Positions 6,539 to 7,291 of a stretch of DNA of 7,291 bases are shown one piece after another. A program made the position numbers and the translations under genes. Each line of letters opens with the position of its first letter. Within the stretch, counting starts at the first letter, position 1. The notes under the pieces are model-generated. The model made no database searches, had not been told where the DNA came from, and saw nothing but the letters and a program-made list of their open reading frames with translations. The DNA is from CAYFSC01 sp964345695 (GTDB lineage Bacteria; Bacteroidota; Rhodothermia; Rhodothermales; Salinibacteraceae). Location: the NCBI GenBank assembly GCA_964345695.1, contig CAYFSC010000154.1, forward strand, positions 1 through 7,291, written 5' to 3'.

Positions 6539-6562
6539 AGCGACACAAGGCCTTGTGTCGCT
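6539..6562. repeat. Perfect 24-bp palindrome between leuC and leuD
   Basis: The half-site AGCGACACAAGG (6539-6550) is followed directly by its exact reverse complement, with no spacer and no mismatch. It sits 33 bp after the leuC stop and 32 bp before the leuD start. As RNA it can form a hairpin between the two subunit genes; as DNA it has the symmetry of an operator or restriction-type target. There is no T tract, and termination between two subunits of one enzyme would be unexpected, so processing, mRNA stability or a dispersed palindromic repeat is more plausible. The function is unknown. Confidence 0.8.
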
Positions 6563-6594
6563 TTCCGGTCCACCGAACCAACGTCCCCCACGTC

Positions 6595-7212
6595 ATGCCG
6601 TCATCGAACGAATCTGCCGTCATCGAAACGATTTCCGGACCCGGCGTCCCCGTGCGCGGAAATGACATCGACACCGACCGGGTCATTCCGGCGCGGTTCA
6701 TGAAAGAGATTACGTTCGACAACATGGGCGACTACGCCTTCTACGACGCGCGCCGCACCGACGACGGGTCGCTCAACGATCATCCGTTTAACCGTTTCCC
6801 GAACGCGCGCATCCTCGTGGTGAACGAGAACTTCGGCTGCGGCTCCTCGCGCGAGCACGCCCCGCAGGCCCTCATGCGCTGGGGCATCGACGCCTGCATC
6901 GGGGAGTCGTTCGCCGAGATCTTCAAGGGCAACTGCCAGTCTCTCGGCATTCCCACGGCCACCGCCGACGAAGCCGTGATTGCGTGGCTCATGGACAAGA
7001 TTGAGGAGACTCCGGACGCAGAAATCACGCTCCGCGTGGACGAGGAGATTGCGGACGTAGCCGGCCGCACGCTCCCCGTCTCCATCGACGAATCGCAGCG
7101 CAATGCCCTGCTGAATGGCATCTGGGACACCACCGCCCTCATGAAAAGCTACATGGATCGCGTCAAGCACACGGCGCAGCAGCTCCCGTACATGAATGGC
7201 TTTGATGCGTAA
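6595..7212 (+). CDS. leuD: 3-isopropylmalate dehydratase small subunit
   Basis: Small (swivel-domain) subunit of isopropylmalate isomerase; it supplies substrate-recognition residues to the LeuC active site. The 205-residue protein has the family length. Near the N-terminus it shows GNDIDTDRVIPARF (22-35), the flexible substrate-recognition loop region, and then NFGCGSSREHAP (79-90), the swivel-domain signature, followed by SFAEIFKGNCQSLGIP. By count it has 33 acidic and 18 basic residues, in line with the acidic bias of the other proteins here. The ATG at 6595 is preferred over an in-frame GTG at 6553, which lies inside the 24-bp palindrome and would add 14 unconserved residues. No Shine-Dalgarno is visible. 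It is the last gene in the window, and a heptad hairpin begins 2 bp after its stop, so it may end the operon. Confidence 0.97.
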   Translation: MPSSNESAVIETISGPGVPVRGNDIDTDRVIPARFMKEITFDNMGDYAFYDARRTDDGSLNDHPFNRFPNARILVVNENFGCGSSREHAPQALMRWGIDACIGESFAEIFKGNCQSLGIPTATADEAVIAWLMDKIEETPDAEITLRVDEEIADVAGRTLPVSIDESQRNALLNGIWDTTALMKSYMDRVKHTAQQLPYMNGFDA

Positions 7213-7213
7213 A

Positions 7214-7291
7214 CGTGATTCGTGTTGCGTGAACGGCACTCCGTCCGGGCAGAATATCACGCATCACGGAGTCACGCATCACGGAGTCACG
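7214..7291. repeat. CGTGANN array, inverted partner and 15-bp tandem duplication after leuD
   Basis: Three forward units (CGTGATT, CGTGTTG, CGTGAAC; the second is degenerate) run from 7214 to 7234. They face inverted units from 7257 onward. Positions 7214-7232 pair with 7257-7276 almost throughout (one mismatch, one G-T, one bulge). The loop holds a small hairpin, ACGG/CCGT (7233-7244). The inverted part is an exact tandem duplication of CACGCATCACGGAGT (7258-7272 and 7273-7287) plus a third start, CACG, cut by the window end, so the array continues beyond it. The hairpin could mark the 3' end of the leu transcript, but there is no T tract. Confidence 0.75.

Noticed and set aside
7214..7276. 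Classic rho-independent terminator after leuD
   Set aside because: The hairpin is real, but no run of T follows it; it is listed as a repeat with a possible role at the transcript end instead.
1..7291. CRISPR array made from the short repeats
   Set aside because: The repeat unit is 7 bp with no unique spacers, unlike CRISPR repeats of more than 20 bp separated by spacers, and no cas gene is present.

Overview
The window is an almost gap-free stretch of branched-chain amino acid biosynthesis, with every gene on the + strand: ilvN (114-746), ilvC (800-1828), leuB (1867-2970), leuA (3429-5054), leuC (5096-6505) and leuD (6595-7212). The DNA is clearly GC-rich. The proteins are acidic (by my count LeuD has 33 Asp/Glu against 18 Lys/Arg), and no gene start has a recognisable Shine-Dalgarno sequence. 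High GC, acidic proteins and SD-less starts together suggest a moderately to strongly halophilic member of the Bacteroidota/Rhodothermota group, such as a Salinibacter-like Rhodothermales. That placement is an inference, not an identification.

The genes work together as follows. IlvN is the regulatory subunit of acetolactate synthase; the catalytic subunit IlvB is not in the window and probably lies just upstream. IlvC converts acetohydroxyacids to dihydroxyacids in the valine and isoleucine pathways. LeuA condenses 2-ketoisovalerate with acetyl-CoA, LeuC/LeuD isomerise 2-isopropylmalate to 3-isopropylmalate, and LeuB oxidises it to the leucine precursor. Dihydroxyacid dehydratase (IlvD) and the aminotransferase are not seen. 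ilvN-ilvC-leuB are spaced by 53 and 38 bp and leuA-leuC-leuD by 41 and 89 bp, so they look like two co-transcribed blocks separated by the 458-bp leuB-leuA gap.

The coding content is ordinary, but the spaces between genes are not. Arrays of a degenerate 7-bp unit, CGTGANN, sit at four gene boundaries (5-32, 742-762, 2976-3010, 7214-7234). In three places an array is followed by inverted copies that pair with it, giving hairpins at 9-77, 2990-3039 and 7214-7276. The leuC-leuD gap holds a perfect 24-bp palindrome (6539-6562). The leuB-leuA gap holds, in order, a heptad hairpin, a roughly 160-nt imperfect palindrome (3058-3217) closed by a 14-bp stem, and a second fold-back element (3302-3385) with about 20 bp of stem, ending 43 nt before the leuA start. 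A 16-codon ORF with two rare TTG leucine codons overlaps the outer stem of the first fold. This gap is the best candidate for something undescribed: either a leucine-responsive leader RNA or palindromic mobile or repeat DNA. The sequence alone cannot separate these. All folds were found by hand pairing, with no energy calculation.
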